A stretch of 39,209 nucleotides of DNA from positions 1 through 39,209 of the forward strand of contig JARHYC010000024.1 in NCBI GenBank assembly GCA_029264955.1. Reading direction: 5' to 3'. Source of the DNA: Faecalibacterium sp. (GTDB taxonomy: Bacteria; Bacillota; Clostridia; Oscillospirales; Ruminococcaceae). Position 1 is the stretch's first letter; each line of letters begins with the position of its first letter. Positions 25,131-33,894 of the stretch are shown here, in pieces. The position numbers were made by a program, and so were the translations under genes. The notes under the pieces were generated by a model that was not told the DNA's origin, searched no databases, and worked only from the letters and a program-made list of their open reading frames with translations.

Positions 25131-25478
25131 TCGAGAGAGAGCTCGCAGCTGGCTGCGGGCTCTTTCTGTTTCTATCAGTAAATCTTCGGATGCATCCTGC
25201 GCATAGGCTGGCAAAGCACACAGCGTGGTATCCAGCTCGGAGATCTGGGTGTGTGCAATAAAGTACGCAAGCAGGGTCTGCTTTTTGCGCAGCGTGGTTT
25301 TGGCGGCTTCGGCGGCTGTTTTTGCCTGAACCCAGTTTTCATTTTGGGCAGATTGGGTCACCAAATCCAGCTGCTGGGTCAAATCCCGCTCCAGATTACG
25401 CATGAGCATTCCGCTCCATATGGTAACGGCAACGAGTACCACTAAAATCAAGGCTGCGGCAATCCCACGTTTTTTCAT
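25110..25478 (-). CDS. DUF4363-like membrane-anchored protein
   Basis: 122 residues from the ATG with GGAGGG upstream. A single N-terminal membrane segment (about 5-25, [19 protein letters not shown]) is followed by an extracytoplasmic helical part with [35 protein letters not shown], which fits the DUF4363 family of Clostridia. Such proteins are often encoded beside DUF421 proteins and linked to sporulation; molecular function unknown. The start overlaps the DUF421 stop (ATGA). The C-terminus runs 21 bases into nrdR on the other strand. Confidence 0.75.
   Translation of the reverse strand: MKKRGIAAALILVVLVAVTIWSGMLMRNLERDLTQQLDLVTQSAQNENWVQAKTAAEAAKTTLRKKQTLLAYFIAHTQISELDTTLCALPAYAQDASEDLLIETERARSQLRALSRLFFRTL
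25137..25168 (+). terminator. nrdR terminator inside the convergent DUF4363 gene
   Basis: GAGCTCGCAGC (25139-25149) pairs with GCTGCGGGCTC (25152-25162), followed by TTTCTGTTTC. The hairpin forms part of the coding sequence of the opposite gene. Confidence 0.65.
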
Positions 25479-26179
25479 AAGCTACCCTCCGAGGGGCACC
25501 CATTGCGGTGTCCCTTTTTTTTGATCCATACACAAGCACCGGTTTCGTCCCCTAAAACCGCCAATAGCTCGCTGGGGTCAAGGTGCTTTTTATGGATTTC
25601 TTTTTCCATCCACGCATTGTTTTTCCCGCAGCAGGTAAGGTTCTGCGAGATGCACTGCCCATCCAGCCAAAAGGGAAGTACGGGTGTCTGTTTGTCCTCT
25701 GGCAATGCCAAATCTTCTTTAGTGACGGATTCTTTATTGGGATATTTAGCGGCATGAATGGTGCCGTTTGGCTCAACCACCGCATAGCAGACTTCCCGAA
25801 TATCGAAAATTTCCTGCCCGCGCAGGGCTTCCAGTAAATCCTCCATCCGCAGGCGCAGTTCGGAAAGCACCGATTGATTCACGGTGCCGTCCTGAATGAT
25901 GACTTTCGGTTTGCCCAGCACAAGCCGCCCGTAAGCCGGGAATTTCAGCACCAGAATCGAGTCAATGATTTCTATCACAGTAATCAGAAACAGCGGAACA
26001 AGGCTGGTCCAAAGCGGGGTATCGGCGGATTCGATGGAAAGCGAAGCCAAGTTGGAAATCAAAATGGTAGAAACCAGCTCGGCGGGTTGTAATTCGCCCA
26101 GCTGACGCTTGCCCATCAGGCGCATGGCAATCAAAACGCAAAAGTAGATGATAACGGTGCGCAGCAGCAGTGCATACAT
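25475..26179 (-). CDS. DUF421 (YetF/YrbG-type) membrane protein
   Basis: 234 residues from the ATG with GAGGAGG eight bases upstream; a longer frame exists but lacks a ribosome site. Three N-terminal membrane segments (about 5-85) precede a cytoplasmic YetF domain with LGKPKVIIQDG, LRLRMEDLLEALRGQEIFDIREVCYA and EPNGTIHA. This is the DUF421 family, of which several Bacillus members are made in sporulation. Biochemical role unknown. It is first in a two-gene operon with the DUF4363 gene, divergent from the gerA-like operon; together they look like a sporulation or germination locus. Confidence 0.88.
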   Translation of the reverse strand: MYALLLRTVIIYFCVLIAMRLMGKRQLGELQPAELVSTILISNLASLSIESADTPLWTSLVPLFLITVIEIIDSILVLKFPAYGRLVLGKPKVIIQDGTVNQSVLSELRLRMEDLLEALRGQEIFDIREVCYAVVEPNGTIHAAKYPNKESVTKEDLALPEDKQTPVLPFWLDGQCISQNLTCCGKNNAWMEKEIHKKHLDPSELLAVLGDETGACVWIKKKGHRNGCPSEGSL

Positions 26180-26249
26180 GAAAAATACCTCCTCGACTGC
26201 GGCATGAAATCCACCCGGCACGGGCATAATGAACCCGAGGTGAATCACG

Positions 26250-27716
26250 ATGCCAAAAAAGTTAAGCTCCCATTTAGAGGAGAATCTGGCGGTTCTGAAC
26301 GATATGTTTGGAACCTCAGGGGATTTTTATGCAAAGAGAATTGCAATCGATGGTGTTTCGGCAGCTATTGTGCTGTTTGATAACTTAGCGGGGCTGCAAG
26401 GTTTGTGGACCATTGCGCTGGACCGTATCAGCCATACGCATATGGCCCAGCGGCTGCAGGCGATGGGCGGGGGAGAATCGCTGTATACCTATCTGATGGA
26501 ACAGACCGACATCCCGGCAGAGCAAACCCCGGTGCAAACCGTGGAGGATGCAGTCAAAATGATGACGGCGGGCTTTGCGCTGGTATTTCTGGAGGATGTG
26601 GACAAAGCCCTTGCCTTTTCAGTACAAACACTGAAATACCGCTCGGTGCAGACCCCCTCGGCAGAAGGCAATATGCGTGGCTCCCGCGAGGGCTTCTGTG
26701 AAGTTTTGCGGGTGAATCTCAGCCTTTTGCGCCGCCTTTTGCGCACGCAGGATTTTGTGGCGGAAACGATTCAAAGCGATACCTCGCTGAAAACCGAATA
26801 CGCCCTTTGCTATGACCGAAAAGCTGCTGACCCGGCAAAAGTGAAAGCATTGAAAGACCGTTTGGCGCAGGCAAACCCACCGGTGCTTTTGGATTCCAGC
26901 TATTTTGTGCCGTGGCTGAAAATCCGTGGGATACGGCTGTTTTCCCCCGTTGGCTATACCGAACGCCCCGCAGTGGCGGCAGCTAAAATTCAGGAAGGAA
27001 AAATCTTAGTTATGGTCAACGGCAGCCCGTCTGCTTTGATTGTGCCGTATCTGTTTATTGAAAATTTTACCTGTCTGGATGATTACGCTGGACCGGCATA
27101 TTTTGCAGCGCTGCTGCGGATATTGAAAATCTTTTCCTTCTTTTTGACCATCACCCTGCCGGGTGTTTTTATTTCGGCAGCAGCCTATACGCCGGAGCTG
27201 ATCCCGGCGGAGCTGCTCTATAAAATCGCCGCAGCAGAGCAGGGAACGCCGTTGCCGTTGTTTGCGGAAATGCTGCTGGTGATTCTGGTGTTGGAAATCA
27301 TCCGAGAGGCGGGGTTAAGAATGCCGGATTCGCTGGGCAATTCCGTCAGCTTGGTTGCTGCATTGATCGTGGGTGATGCCGCTATCAGCGCAGGCGTGCT
27401 TTCCACTTATGTGATTTTGGTGGCGGCGGTCACGTCCATTGCTATGTTTGTCACTCCGTCCCTGTACGAGCCGGCGTCAGTATTGCGTGTGCTGTTTTTG
27501 GTGGGGGGCGGTCTGGCTGGTCCGGTTGGTATTGCGGCGGTGAGTATCTTTGCCTTGCTGGCACTTTCCACGCCGGAAATCCTGGATACCTCCTATATGA
27601 CAATGCTGATGCCCATGAAGCATAGCCTTTGGGTGGATGGCTTGTTACGCAAAAAGCTGCCGGATTTGGCACAGCATGAAAAGACCCGCCAGCCCGGAAA
27701 GGGGGAAGAAATCTGA
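26250..27716 (+). CDS. Spore germination protein, GerA family (A subunit)
   Basis: 488 residues from the ATG after GAGGTGA; typical A-subunit length. GerA-family proteins sit in the inner spore membrane and form part of nutrient receptors. The N-terminal cytoplasmic domain opens with LEENLAVLNDMFGTSGDFYAKR (family start). Membrane segments cover about 280-450, with the conserved EIIREAGLRMP (about 348-358) and the C-terminal MKHSLWVDG. It leads a three-gene operon with B- and C-like partners. SpoVAF-type relatives are another option. Divergent from DUF421. Confidence 0.9.
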   Translation: MPKKLSSHLEENLAVLNDMFGTSGDFYAKRIAIDGVSAAIVLFDNLAGLQGLWTIALDRISHTHMAQRLQAMGGGESLYTYLMEQTDIPAEQTPVQTVEDAVKMMTAGFALVFLEDVDKALAFSVQTLKYRSVQTPSAEGNMRGSREGFCEVLRVNLSLLRRLLRTQDFVAETIQSDTSLKTEYALCYDRKAADPAKVKALKDRLAQANPPVLLDSSYFVPWLKIRGIRLFSPVGYTERPAVAAAKIQEGKILVMVNGSPSALIVPYLFIENFTCLDDYAGPAYFAALLRILKIFSFFLTITLPGVFISAAAYTPELIPAELLYKIAAAEQGTPLPLFAEMLLVILVLEIIREAGLRMPDSLGNSVSLVAALIVGDAAISAGVLSTYVILVAAVTSIAMFVTPSLYEPASVLRVLFLVGGGLAGPVGIAAVSIFALLALSTPEILDTSYMTMLMPMKHSLWVDGLLRKKLPDLAQHEKTRQPGKGEEI

Positions 27717-28531
27717 TGCAAAGCTGTACGCCGTTTTATGTGGTAGCACTGTCCCAGCTGATTTATCTGCTGATGCAGAGCCGTACCGCTTACTATACCG
27801 CCAGAGAGGGCTTTTTGGCGGCGCTTTTGCTGGCAGCAAGCTATCTTCCCTTCTTGTGGATGCTGTGCAAAATAGATGCCTGTCCCCGCTGGAAAATCGT
27901 AAAGCCGATTGCGGGCAAAGTACTTGCGGTCGTGCTGTTTTGCTGGGGGTGGGTGCAGATTTTTCAGCTCAGCGATATCTGCCGCCGGGAATATCAGACA
28001 GGCGGCGTGTGGATTTTGCTTTTGGTGATTGGGCTTTTGGCGCTCCGTGCGGATTGGCACGCCCTCAGCCGCATGACCCAGACCATCTGGGCGATTGCGG
28101 TTGTAGCAGTGGTGCTGTTGGTGGGCGTGGTACACCATGTGAGCTGGCAAAATCTTTCCTTTGACCCGATCAACAGTGGGCGCACTGCACAGGCATATTG
28201 GGCACTGTTTTATTTTTGTCCGGAGTTTCTGGCTTTGCCATGGATGGGGGACACCGGAAAAAAATTCTGGTGGAAGCTGCCCGGTGTGGTACTGTTTTTG
28301 CAGGGACTTAGCGTTCTGGCTGCGGAAGCAGTCTTTGGCTGGGAGGCAGAAACCGGGCGTTTCCCCTCGCTGGAGGCGGTGCGCTGCTGCGGTATCGGTG
28401 CATTTTCTCGTTTAGATGATATTTTTGTGGGGCTTTGGCTGTTTTTGAGCCTGTATCGCATTGCGGTGCTTTGGCAGCTCATCAAAATCATAAGCAGAGG
28501 AGGGCGCAACATTGCATTGCAAAAAGAATAA
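27716..28531 (+). CDS. GerAB-like transporter-fold germination protein (divergent, short)
   Basis: 271 residues, against about 365 for usual GerAB proteins. It begins MQSCTPFYVVALSQL and has about eight hydrophobic segments. The SRLDDIFVGLWLFLSLYRI part (about 231-249) fits the conserved C-terminal Asp/Glu-W motif of the APC-type GerAB family, as does the early YYTAREGFL (about 26-34). The ATG overlaps the gerA stop (TGATG), and the end overlaps the next gene by 20 bases. As a B subunit it would make the germinant-binding membrane part. Loss of about 90 residues suggests divergence or partial decay. Confidence 0.72.
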   Translation: MQSCTPFYVVALSQLIYLLMQSRTAYYTAREGFLAALLLAASYLPFLWMLCKIDACPRWKIVKPIAGKVLAVVLFCWGWVQIFQLSDICRREYQTGGVWILLLVIGLLALRADWHALSRMTQTIWAIAVVAVVLLVGVVHHVSWQNLSFDPINSGRTAQAYWALFYFCPEFLALPWMGDTGKKFWWKLPGVVLFLQGLSVLAAEAVFGWEAETGRFPSLEAVRCCGIGAFSRLDDIFVGLWLFLSLYRIAVLWQLIKIISRGGRNIALQKE

Positions 28532-29462
28532 GATGGTAGGGGTGCTGCTGGGATTGCTGGTGGTGTTTGCGCTGGTCAGCGAAAAGCTGCCTACCATGCG
28601 GAAAAAAACCATTGTGCGCGGGGTACAGCTCTGCACCGAAGCCGAAGGCTATGGTGTGACCCTGCTGTACCACGATGTACAGCCCGCTTCAGACGCTGCC
28701 GACGCAAAGGAACAACTGGGCATTGCCATTGGAAACGGCAAATCCCTGCCGCAGGCCTATGCAGATGCTGAACAAAAGCTGCCGGGGCGGGCAGTGTATA
28801 AACTCTGTGACGTGATGCTGCTGTCCGGTCCCGAAATGCTGTCGGATTTACAGCAGGTGGTGGACGTAGTTGCAGAAAATCACAAAGGCTGGCTGGCGGC
28901 AAAGCTGCTGTTTTCAGATGGGGCAATGATTGATGAAGACACCGAGGATGTATCCCAAATCTATACGCGGTTACAGCGTGCCTGCGAGGATGCGCCCTAT
29001 CTGTATCAGGCAAATCAGCCGCTTTTGCTGCTGCCCAACGTAGTACAAGGGGATTCGTTGGTAGAGGGCGCGGCTGTGGTAGAGCAAGGGCAGGGCAGCC
29101 AAATGCTGCCGGAAGGCGAAACCCAGCTGTTTCAAAGTATTTTACAGGGCTATGGTAAATTGGAGCTGGATATTGAAGCGCAGCGGGTGCGGGTGAATAT
29201 GATGGTATCCCGCCGCAACGAAGCGAACCGTCTGGTGCGGGACGTGTATCTTTTCCCGGTGGAAACCGACGAGCCGCTGGAGAAAACCCAGCTTTTGCAG
29301 CGGGTGCAGCAGCTTTGGCAGACCATTCAACCGATTGATCGGCGCAGCTTGCAGCAAGGGCAGGGGGATGCGCGGTATCTCTACCTGCGGGACGGCAAAA
29401 AAGCAAGCTACCCGCTGTCTGCGTGGGCGGATACGGTAAACTTTATCTGGATGGGCGAATGA
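28512..29462 (+). CDS. GerAC-like germination receptor subunit without a lipobox
   Basis: 316 residues from a TTG codon, seven bases after GGAGGG; an ATG seven codons later has no ribosome site. The N-terminal part (about 34-150) resembles the Ger(x)C first domain: the IVRGVQL start strand, the DVMLLSGPEM segment and the AYADAEQ helix. The C-terminal domain (about 190-316) matches loosely. Usual GerAC proteins have about 370-400 residues and a lipobox Cys; here a hydrophobic N-terminus (about 8-24) without such Cys suggests a transmembrane anchor instead. Identification rests on operon position as much as on sequence. Confidence 0.62.
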   Translation: MHCKKNKMVGVLLGLLVVFALVSEKLPTMRKKTIVRGVQLCTEAEGYGVTLLYHDVQPASDAADAKEQLGIAIGNGKSLPQAYADAEQKLPGRAVYKLCDVMLLSGPEMLSDLQQVVDVVAENHKGWLAAKLLFSDGAMIDEDTEDVSQIYTRLQRACEDAPYLYQANQPLLLLPNVVQGDSLVEGAAVVEQGQGSQMLPEGETQLFQSILQGYGKLELDIEAQRVRVNMMVSRRNEANRLVRDVYLFPVETDEPLEKTQLLQRVQQLWQTIQPIDRRSLQQGQGDARYLYLRDGKKASYPLSAWADTVNFIWMGE

Positions 29463-29474
29463 AAGGGCGTATAG

Positions 29475-29503
29475 TTGAATCATTGCAGAAAAGCAGGTAT
29501 AAT
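29475..29503 (+). promoter_or_regulatory. Promoter of the two-gene unit after the ger operon
   Basis: TTGAAT (29475-29480), a 17-base spacer and TATAAT (29498-29503), 31 bases before the start codon. No terminator is seen between gerC and this promoter. Confidence 0.8.
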
Positions 29504-29533
29504 AAGACTGATTCTTTATAGGAGGGATGCTTT

Positions 29534-30388
29534 GTGGAATATCTGTATCCTTGTATCCCAGAGCTGAAGTATAAGGATTATCAGGTATATCTGGCGTACC
29601 GTGCCGGTATTTACAGCCGGTTGAAACAAGAGTACGGCTTGGCGGCGTGGCTTTTATGCCGCAGGGAAACGGTTGTCGTGTTTGCACTTTTATCCGATGG
29701 GCTGGCGGGGCGGCAGGCAACCGTAAAAAAGGTACGGGATTGGAACCACCCGTGGCGTACCCATCAGGAAATGTCCCATACCAGGGGGATTACGCAGGCG
29801 ACACAAATCAGTATTTTTTTGCGCTGGTTTTCCCTGATGGAAACCGCTGCGCAGCCGGGCAACGGAAAATATAAAATCCTTGCGCAGGCCCAGCAGCATC
29901 TGCTGAAAACAGCATACGAGAAAGCTGCCAAAGAATCGCCCATTGTGCATCGGCTGTTTTTGCAGCAATGGGATTATGTTCAGGCGCTGCGCACCACAGG
30001 ATGTGTGGAGTACAGCGAAGCCGCAAAGCCCATGGCGCAGCTGTACAGCATGATGATGGAGGATTGCGCCGATAACGATATGGTGCGCCCTTATCTGGAG
30101 CGTATGGGCGAAGCAGTAGGCAGCATGATTTACTTGATGCGATGTGTAAACAACTATACCAGTGATGAAAAGCTGGGTCGCTATAATATTTATCTGCGCA
30201 GAGGGGTCTCCTTTGCGGCAGCAGTAGAAAATGCGCAGCGGCAGTGCTATCAGGCGTGTGCCGAGCTTGCGCGCGCCTATCATAACTTGATTTTCCTTTT
30301 GCATCGGGACTTGATTGAAAATATCCTGATCCATGGAAGCGAGCAGGCAATTCTTTCAATCGGGGAAACCACAAAGGAGAAACTATGA
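29534..30388 (+). CDS. Uncharacterised protein, DUF5685-like
   Basis: 284 residues from a GTG seven bases after GGAGGG. The start MEYLYPCIPELKYKDYQVYLAYRAGIYSRL is close in pattern to Clostridial DUF5685 proteins, which begin with a similar Tyr-rich block followed by a Cys-x2-Cys pair. Here that pair is absent (Ile-Tyr-Ser replaces it), and a WNHPWRTHQE block stands where a further Cys region is expected. The rest is helical, with a DMVRPYLERMGEAVGSMIYLMRC region. Function unknown for the family. Its stop overlaps the next start (ATGA), so the two products are probably made together. Confidence 0.45.
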   Translation: MEYLYPCIPELKYKDYQVYLAYRAGIYSRLKQEYGLAAWLLCRRETVVVFALLSDGLAGRQATVKKVRDWNHPWRTHQEMSHTRGITQATQISIFLRWFSLMETAAQPGNGKYKILAQAQQHLLKTAYEKAAKESPIVHRLFLQQWDYVQALRTTGCVEYSEAAKPMAQLYSMMMEDCADNDMVRPYLERMGEAVGSMIYLMRCVNNYTSDEKLGRYNIYLRRGVSFAAAVENAQRQCYQACAELARAYHNLIFLLHRDLIENILIHGSEQAILSIGETTKEKL

Positions 30389-30930
30389 AAAAACAATCTT
30401 TTTCCATCGCCTTGTGCGGTGTGTTCGGGGCGCTGTCCATCGTGGTTATGCTGCTGGGTGTTATCATACCCATTGCTATGTACATTGCGCCGGCGTTGGC
30501 TGCGCTGCTGGTCATGATCGCTATGGAGGAATGTGGCAGCAAAATGGCTTGGACGCTGTATGGTGCGGTATCCCTCATCAGCCTTTTGTTCCTTCCGGAT
30601 AAAGAGGTCGCATTCGTATATGTGTTCCTGTTGGGGTACTATCCGCTGATCAAGCCCCGCTTTGATGCGATTCGCCGGGGCTGGGTTCGGGTTTTGGCAA
30701 AGCTGGGCTTTTTCAATCTGGCGCTGGCGGTGGCGTATGGTATGCTGATGCTGTTGCTGTTCCCGGGTGGGCTGTCCATGCAGCGGCAGCCAATCGAAAT
30801 CCTGACCACGGCGGCGGTCTGGCTGATGGGCAATCTGGCGTTTTATCTCTTCGATAAAGCGATGGTGTCGTTTTTGCGGCTGTATCAGCTTGTCTGGAAA
30901 CGCCGACTGCACCGAATGCTGCGCCACTGA
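30385..30930 (+). CDS. Small integral membrane protein (ECF S-component-like)
   Basis: 181 residues. Five or so membrane segments: about 6-28, 30-50, 53-72, 95-120 and 130-155. The arrangement, with GAL and AMY turns early and a positively charged C-terminus (WKRRLHRMLRH), recalls substrate-binding S components of energy-coupling factor transporters, but no ligand motif can be named. Similar proteins are common in Ruminococcaceae as hypothetical proteins. Coupled to the DUF5685-like gene by ATGA overlap, so perhaps the partner aids its placement or function. A terminator follows. Confidence 0.5.
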   Translation: MKKQSFSIALCGVFGALSIVVMLLGVIIPIAMYIAPALAALLVMIAMEECGSKMAWTLYGAVSLISLLFLPDKEVAFVYVFLLGYYPLIKPRFDAIRRGWVRVLAKLGFFNLALAVAYGMLMLLLFPGGLSMQRQPIEILTTAAVWLMGNLAFYLFDKAMVSFLRLYQLVWKRRLHRMLRH

Positions 30931-30948
30931 TGCGATAACATTTCTATC

Positions 30949-30990
30949 AAAGAGGGACTTGCCCTGAAATGGGGCGGGTCCCTCTTTTTT
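30949..30990 (+). terminator. Intrinsic terminator of the DUF5685-like/membrane protein unit
   Basis: AGAGGGAC (30951-30958) pairs with GTCCCTCT (30978-30985), with an inner GCCCT/GGGGC stem, followed by six T. Confidence 0.9.
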
Positions 30991-31189
30991 GTATGCAAAA
31001 ATAGATTTCCCCGGCGGCAGAGATACCATTTCGACACAATACCCCATAAATTTATTAGGCATTTGCTCCTGAATGAATAAATTTTAGGCGGTGCGGCGGA
31101 TGCTGTCTGTATGAAAACGCAGGGCTGTCTTATATAGTTTAACCTGCAGCGAGCCAGATGGAACGGGAAACAGAAAAGGGGTGAAGCAT

Positions 31190-31795
31190 ATGCGTTCTAC
31201 ATTACCGATGCGAACTGCAAAAATCGGCTATATCATTTTTTCCGCCATTTTGTGTGTGCTGGGTATCACGCTGATAGCCTTTCCGGATTTTTCAGCGTCC
31301 ATGCTGGGTACCATCTGCGGGGTCGTGCTGATTGGTTTTGGCTGTATCAAGTTGATTGGATACTTTTCCAGAGATTTGTTTCGGCTTGCCTTTCAATTCG
31401 ATTGGGAGTTCGGCATCCTGAGTTTGGTGCTGGGCATTCTTTTGCTGGTGCGTCCGGGCAGTCTGGTGAATTTCACCTGTGTGGCGCTGGGGATTTCTTT
31501 TCTGGCAGATGCACTGTTTAAAATTCGTATCACGCTGGAAGCCAAACGCTTCGGCATCCACACTTGGTGGGTGGTTCTGGCGCTTGCCATTGCAACAGGT
31601 GCGTTCGGTACGGTGCTGGCGTTCCGCCCTGGTGAGGGCAGTACTTTGCTGATGGTTTTTCTGGGCGTGACGCTTTTGCTGGAAGGCGTTTTGAACATGA
31701 GTACCGCCCTGACCATGGTAAAAATCGTCAGCCACCAGCATCCGGATGTGATAGAAAGTTCTGATTTGATAGAAAGTGAGGAAAATCGCCCATGA
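31190..31795 (+). CDS. DUF308 (HdeD-like) membrane protein
   Basis: 201 residues from ATG 31190, spaced about nine bases from AAAGGGG; an in-frame GTG three codons earlier overlaps that site. Six membrane helices in three hairpin pairs, with GVVLIGFGCIKLIGYF, ILSLVLGILLLVRPGSLV and FRPGEGSTLLMVFLGVTLLLEGV. This is the DUF308 pattern of HdeD-type proteins; their role is unknown apart from acid resistance in E. coli. The C-terminus is acidic. It overlaps the next gene by ATGA, so it is part of the MMPL exporter operon and may be an accessory subunit. Confidence 0.85.
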   Translation: MRSTLPMRTAKIGYIIFSAILCVLGITLIAFPDFSASMLGTICGVVLIGFGCIKLIGYFSRDLFRLAFQFDWEFGILSLVLGILLLVRPGSLVNFTCVALGISFLADALFKIRITLEAKRFGIHTWWVVLALAIATGAFGTVLAFRPGEGSTLLMVFLGVTLLLEGVLNMSTALTMVKIVSHQHPDVIESSDLIESEENRP

Positions 31796-33891
31796 AAGTA
31801 TCGCAAGCGATTGTCAAGAGTCGTGTCTGGATTCTTGTGCTATGTGTTCTGCTGATGATTCCGTCCGTGTTCGGCATGGTGGGAACCCGCATCAACTATG
31901 ATATGCTGGATTACCTGCCTGCGGATATGGATACTGTTACCGGCCAGAACGAACTGTTGGAGGACTTCGGCAAAGGAGGTTTTTCTTTTCTGGTGGTCGA
32001 GGATATGCCGGATGCAGACGTTGCCAAAATGGCAGAAAAAATCCGGCAGATCGACCATGTGGAAACTGTACTCTGGTATGATTCCTTCGCAAACCTGTCG
32101 GTTCCGATGGAGCTTTTGCCCAGTAAGATTTACGACGAGTTCAATACCGAAAACGCTACGCTGGTAGCAGTATTCTTTGACAGTGCCACCTCTGCCGATA
32201 TCACCATGGATGCGATCCGTGAGATCCGCTCGGTAGCAGGCAAGCAGTGCTTTGTTTCCGGTATGTCCGCATTGGTCACCGACCTGAAGGACCTGTGCGA
32301 AAAGGAAGAACCTATCTATGTGGGTCTGGCTGTTCTGTGCGCTTGTGTCGCTATGATTCTGCTGCTGGACAGCTGGGTGGTTCCGTTTGTGTTCCTGGCG
32401 TCCATTGGCATGATGATTCTGCTGAACATGGGCACCAACTGGTTCTTTGGCGAAATTTCCTACATTACCAAAGCCCTTTCCGCTGTGTTGCAGCTGGCAG
32501 TCACTATGGACTATTCCATTTTCCTGTGGCACAGCTACAACGAAGAACGTGCCAAAATCAAGGATAAAGAGCAGGCAATGGCTTCTGCCGTGCATAAAAC
32601 CTTTACCTCTGTGCTGGGAAGCTCCATTACCACGGTGGCAGGCTTTATCGCCCTGTGCTTTATGACCTTTACCCTGGGTAAGGACTTGGGCATCGTGATG
32701 GCAAAGGGCGTTCTGCTGGGCGTTCTGGGCTGTGTAACCGTTCTGCCTGCGATGATTTTGGTGCTGGATAAGCCCTTGCAGAAAACCAAGCATAAGCCGT
32801 TGATTCCCAATGCGGTGCATCTGGCAGAGGGGGTAACGAAGGCGTTCCCGGTTCTGTTGATTTTGTTTGTGGTGATGATTCCGCCGGCATTCTACGGTTA
32901 CAACAAGACCAATGGCGAAGTCTACTACGATATGGGTCAGTGCTTGCCGCCGGATATGGAATATGTGGTGGCAAACGAAAAACTGTCGGATGAATTCCAA
33001 ATCGCATCTACCCACATGGTTTTGGTGGATGCAAACCTGCCCGCCAGCGATGTGCGCGCTATGTTGAAAGAAATGGAAGATGTGGACGGCGTCAAGTATG
33101 CGCTGGGTATGGAGTCGGTTTTGGGCTCTCGTGTACCCGAAGAAATCCTGCCCGATGCGGTGCGGGACGTATTTGAAAGCGACCGGCACGAGTTGATTTT
33201 GATTAACTCGGAATACAAGGTCGCCAGCGAAGAAGTGAACACCCAAATCGACGCCCTGAACGCTATTTTGAAGCGTTACGATGCAAACGGTATGCTCATT
33301 GGTGAAGCCCCCTGCATGAAGGACATGATTGAAACCACCGACCGAGATTTCAAGGTGGTCAACGCTGTTTCGATTCTGGCAATTTTTGTGATCATCGCTA
33401 TCGTGGAAAAGAGCTTCTCGCTGCCGTTCGTGCTGATTTCCGTCATCGAGCTGGCTATCTTTATCAACCTGGGTCTGCCGCACTATCTGGGTCAGTCGCT
33501 GCCTTTCATTGCTCCTATTTGTATCAGTACGATTCAGCTGGGCGCAACGGTGGACTACGCGATCCTGATGACGACCCGTTATAAAACCGAGCGTTTGTCC
33601 GGCAAGGATAAGCGCAGCAGTGTAAAGACGGCTCTGGCGGCTTCGGTGCCTTCGATTATCGTCAGCGGCGCGGGCTTGTTTGCCGCAACCTTTGGTGTAG
33701 CGGTGTATTCGGATTTGGATATCATCAGCTCTATGTGTATGCTGATGGCACGCGGCGCTGTAGTCAGTGTGCTGTGCGTGCTCTTTATCCTGCCTGCTCT
33801 GTTTATGCTGTGTGACTGGCTGATTTGCAAGACCACGGCAGGGATGCGGCGGATTGGTACGAAAACAAAACTGGAAACTGTGGAGGGTTAA
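31792..33891 (+). CDS. MMPL-family RND exporter
   Basis: 699 residues with two repeats, each of one N-terminal helix, an extracytoplasmic domain, and a five-helix bundle. The first bundle has AVTMDYSIFLWHSYNEE (about 239-255), the second has ATVDYAILMTTRYKTE (about 584-599); these Asp-Tyr motifs carry the proton relay of the MMPL group. Such proteins export lipids or other hydrophobic molecules. The start overlaps the DUF308 stop, and the next gene starts three bases after its stop. Substrate unknown. Firmicute MMPL genes paired with YhgE-like proteins are often in cell-envelope or toxic-lipid resistance settings. Confidence 0.9.
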   Translation: MKVSQAIVKSRVWILVLCVLLMIPSVFGMVGTRINYDMLDYLPADMDTVTGQNELLEDFGKGGFSFLVVEDMPDADVAKMAEKIRQIDHVETVLWYDSFANLSVPMELLPSKIYDEFNTENATLVAVFFDSATSADITMDAIREIRSVAGKQCFVSGMSALVTDLKDLCEKEEPIYVGLAVLCACVAMILLLDSWVVPFVFLASIGMMILLNMGTNWFFGEISYITKALSAVLQLAVTMDYSIFLWHSYNEERAKIKDKEQAMASAVHKTFTSVLGSSITTVAGFIALCFMTFTLGKDLGIVMAKGVLLGVLGCVTVLPAMILVLDKPLQKTKHKPLIPNAVHLAEGVTKAFPVLLILFVVMIPPAFYGYNKTNGEVYYDMGQCLPPDMEYVVANEKLSDEFQIASTHMVLVDANLPASDVRAMLKEMEDVDGVKYALGMESVLGSRVPEEILPDAVRDVFESDRHELILINSEYKVASEEVNTQIDALNAILKRYDANGMLIGEAPCMKDMIETTDRDFKVVNAVSILAIFVIIAIVEKSFSLPFVLISVIELAIFINLGLPHYLGQSLPFIAPICISTIQLGATVDYAILMTTRYKTERLSGKDKRSSVKTALAASVPSIIVSGAGLFAATFGVAVYSDLDIISSMCMLMARGAVVSVLCVLFILPALFMLCDWLICKTTAGMRRIGTKTKLETVEG

Positions 33892-33894
33892 GCA

